Below, piece by piece: positions 63,775 to 64,000 of a DNA stretch of 64,000 nt. The DNA lies in the NCBI RefSeq assembly GCF_008386695.1, contig NZ_VUOC01000001.1:780347-844346 (forward strand), in the 5' to 3' direction. The number at the start of each line of letters is the position of its first letter. The first letter of the stretch is position 1. The DNA comes from Chitinophaga agrisoli (lineage in GTDB: Bacteria; Bacteroidota; Bacteroidia; Chitinophagales; Chitinophagaceae). The translations under genes were made by a program, and so were the position numbers. Under the pieces are notes generated by a model that saw only the letters and a list, made by a program, of their open reading frames with translations, ran no database searches and was not told the DNA's origin.

Positions 63775-64000
63775 TCATGGCGTTTTGATCACCTTCACCT
63801 CTCTCTTTTTCACCAGGAACTCATTGGAATAGATCTGTATCAGCAGAATAAACATAGAAATGAGCAGGGGGCCAAAGATAAGCCCGATAAAACCAAAGAG
63901 ATTAACGCCCACAATTACCCCAAATACGGTAATTAGTGGATGTACATCCCCAATTTTTTTTGCCAGCAGAAAACGGAAGATATTATCAGAAGCGCCTACT
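63775..64000 (-). CDS. AI-2E family transporter, C-terminal part
   Basis: The minus-strand frame is open to the right edge and stops at 63775 with TGA. The translation reads VGASDNIFRFLLAKKIG, then DVHPLITVFGVIVGVNLFG and FIGLIFGPLLISM, then a charged tail ending VKVIKTP. This matches the final helices of the AI-2E/PerM family of permeases (often exporters or Na/H antiporters). The 5' part lies outside the window, so the family call is at the C-terminus only. Confidence 0.8.
   Translation of the reverse strand, partial: VGASDNIFRFLLAKKIGDVHPLITVFGVIVGVNLFGFIGLIFGPLLISMFILLIQIYSNEFLVKKREVKVIKTP

Overview
The window looks like a chromosomal segment of a member of the Bacteroidota, most likely from the Chitinophaga neighbourhood (Chitinophagales). 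The reasons are Bacteroidota-type promoter -7 elements (TAnnTTTG), TamB paired with a lipoprotein TamA (TamL), an ECF sigma factor followed by a membrane-tethered protein with a barrel-like C-terminus, many SpII lipoproteins, a DUF2480 protein, and a YbeY with Asp where the third metal-binding His normally sits. Genus-level placement is inference. No phage, insertion sequence, CRISPR array or rRNA operon is visible.

Layout. 1-10.4 kb: end of gltD, two secreted hypotheticals, the tamB-tamL envelope pair and an RlpA-like lipoprotein. 10.5-20.9 kb, mostly minus strand: PfpI/DJ-1 protein, FAD oxidoreductase with a Rieske tail, di-haem peroxidase, PhoX-like lipoprotein, CorA, a lipoprotein, DUF2480 and PpiD. 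20.9-28 kb: a sparse zone holding nadA, a small YodC-like gene, feoA and ybeY, then a stretch of about 3.8 kb without a credible gene, ending at mnmG. 30-36.4 kb: ECF sigma and its barrel-bearing partner, a lactonase, cardiolipin synthase and a frameshifted DUF1016 nuclease gene carrying two related 29-bp palindromes. 36.4-45.4 kb: a carotenoid-type membrane protein, MFS transporter, rpiA, VOC protein, amidohydrolase, FG-GAP lipoprotein, tRNA-Phe and recQ. 45.5-57.7 kb: kdsD-manC-aminotransferase, carbonic anhydrase with a SulP transporter, PadR-PspC, feoB and an M28 peptidase. 57.8-64 kb: S41 peptidase, DUF922 protein, paaABCD, nadD and the end of an AI-2E family transporter.

The most interesting part is 20.9-28 kb. 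It combines (i) three exact DnaA boxes (TTATCCACA) plus near matches and an AT-rich block in the divergent ppiD/nadA gap, (ii) two exact 16-bp ParB-site palindromes (TGTTCCACGTGGAACA) and one 14/16 match, (iii) mnmG, a frequent origin neighbour in bacteria, and (iv) long noncoding DNA with a degenerate tandem repeat of about 86 bp and a separate hairpin repeat ending in the weaker parS-like site. My reading is that this is the replication origin and centromere-like region of the chromosome, with an unusual repeat-bearing noncoding domain between parS sites. The sites and repeats are seen directly. The function is inferred.

Elsewhere the genes form recognisable units: TamB/TamL for envelope assembly, SulP plus carbonic anhydrase for bicarbonate handling, KdsD plus ManC for surface sugar precursors, PadR plus PspC for envelope stress, and PaaABCD for phenylacetyl-CoA epoxidation (the reductase PaaE is not in the window).
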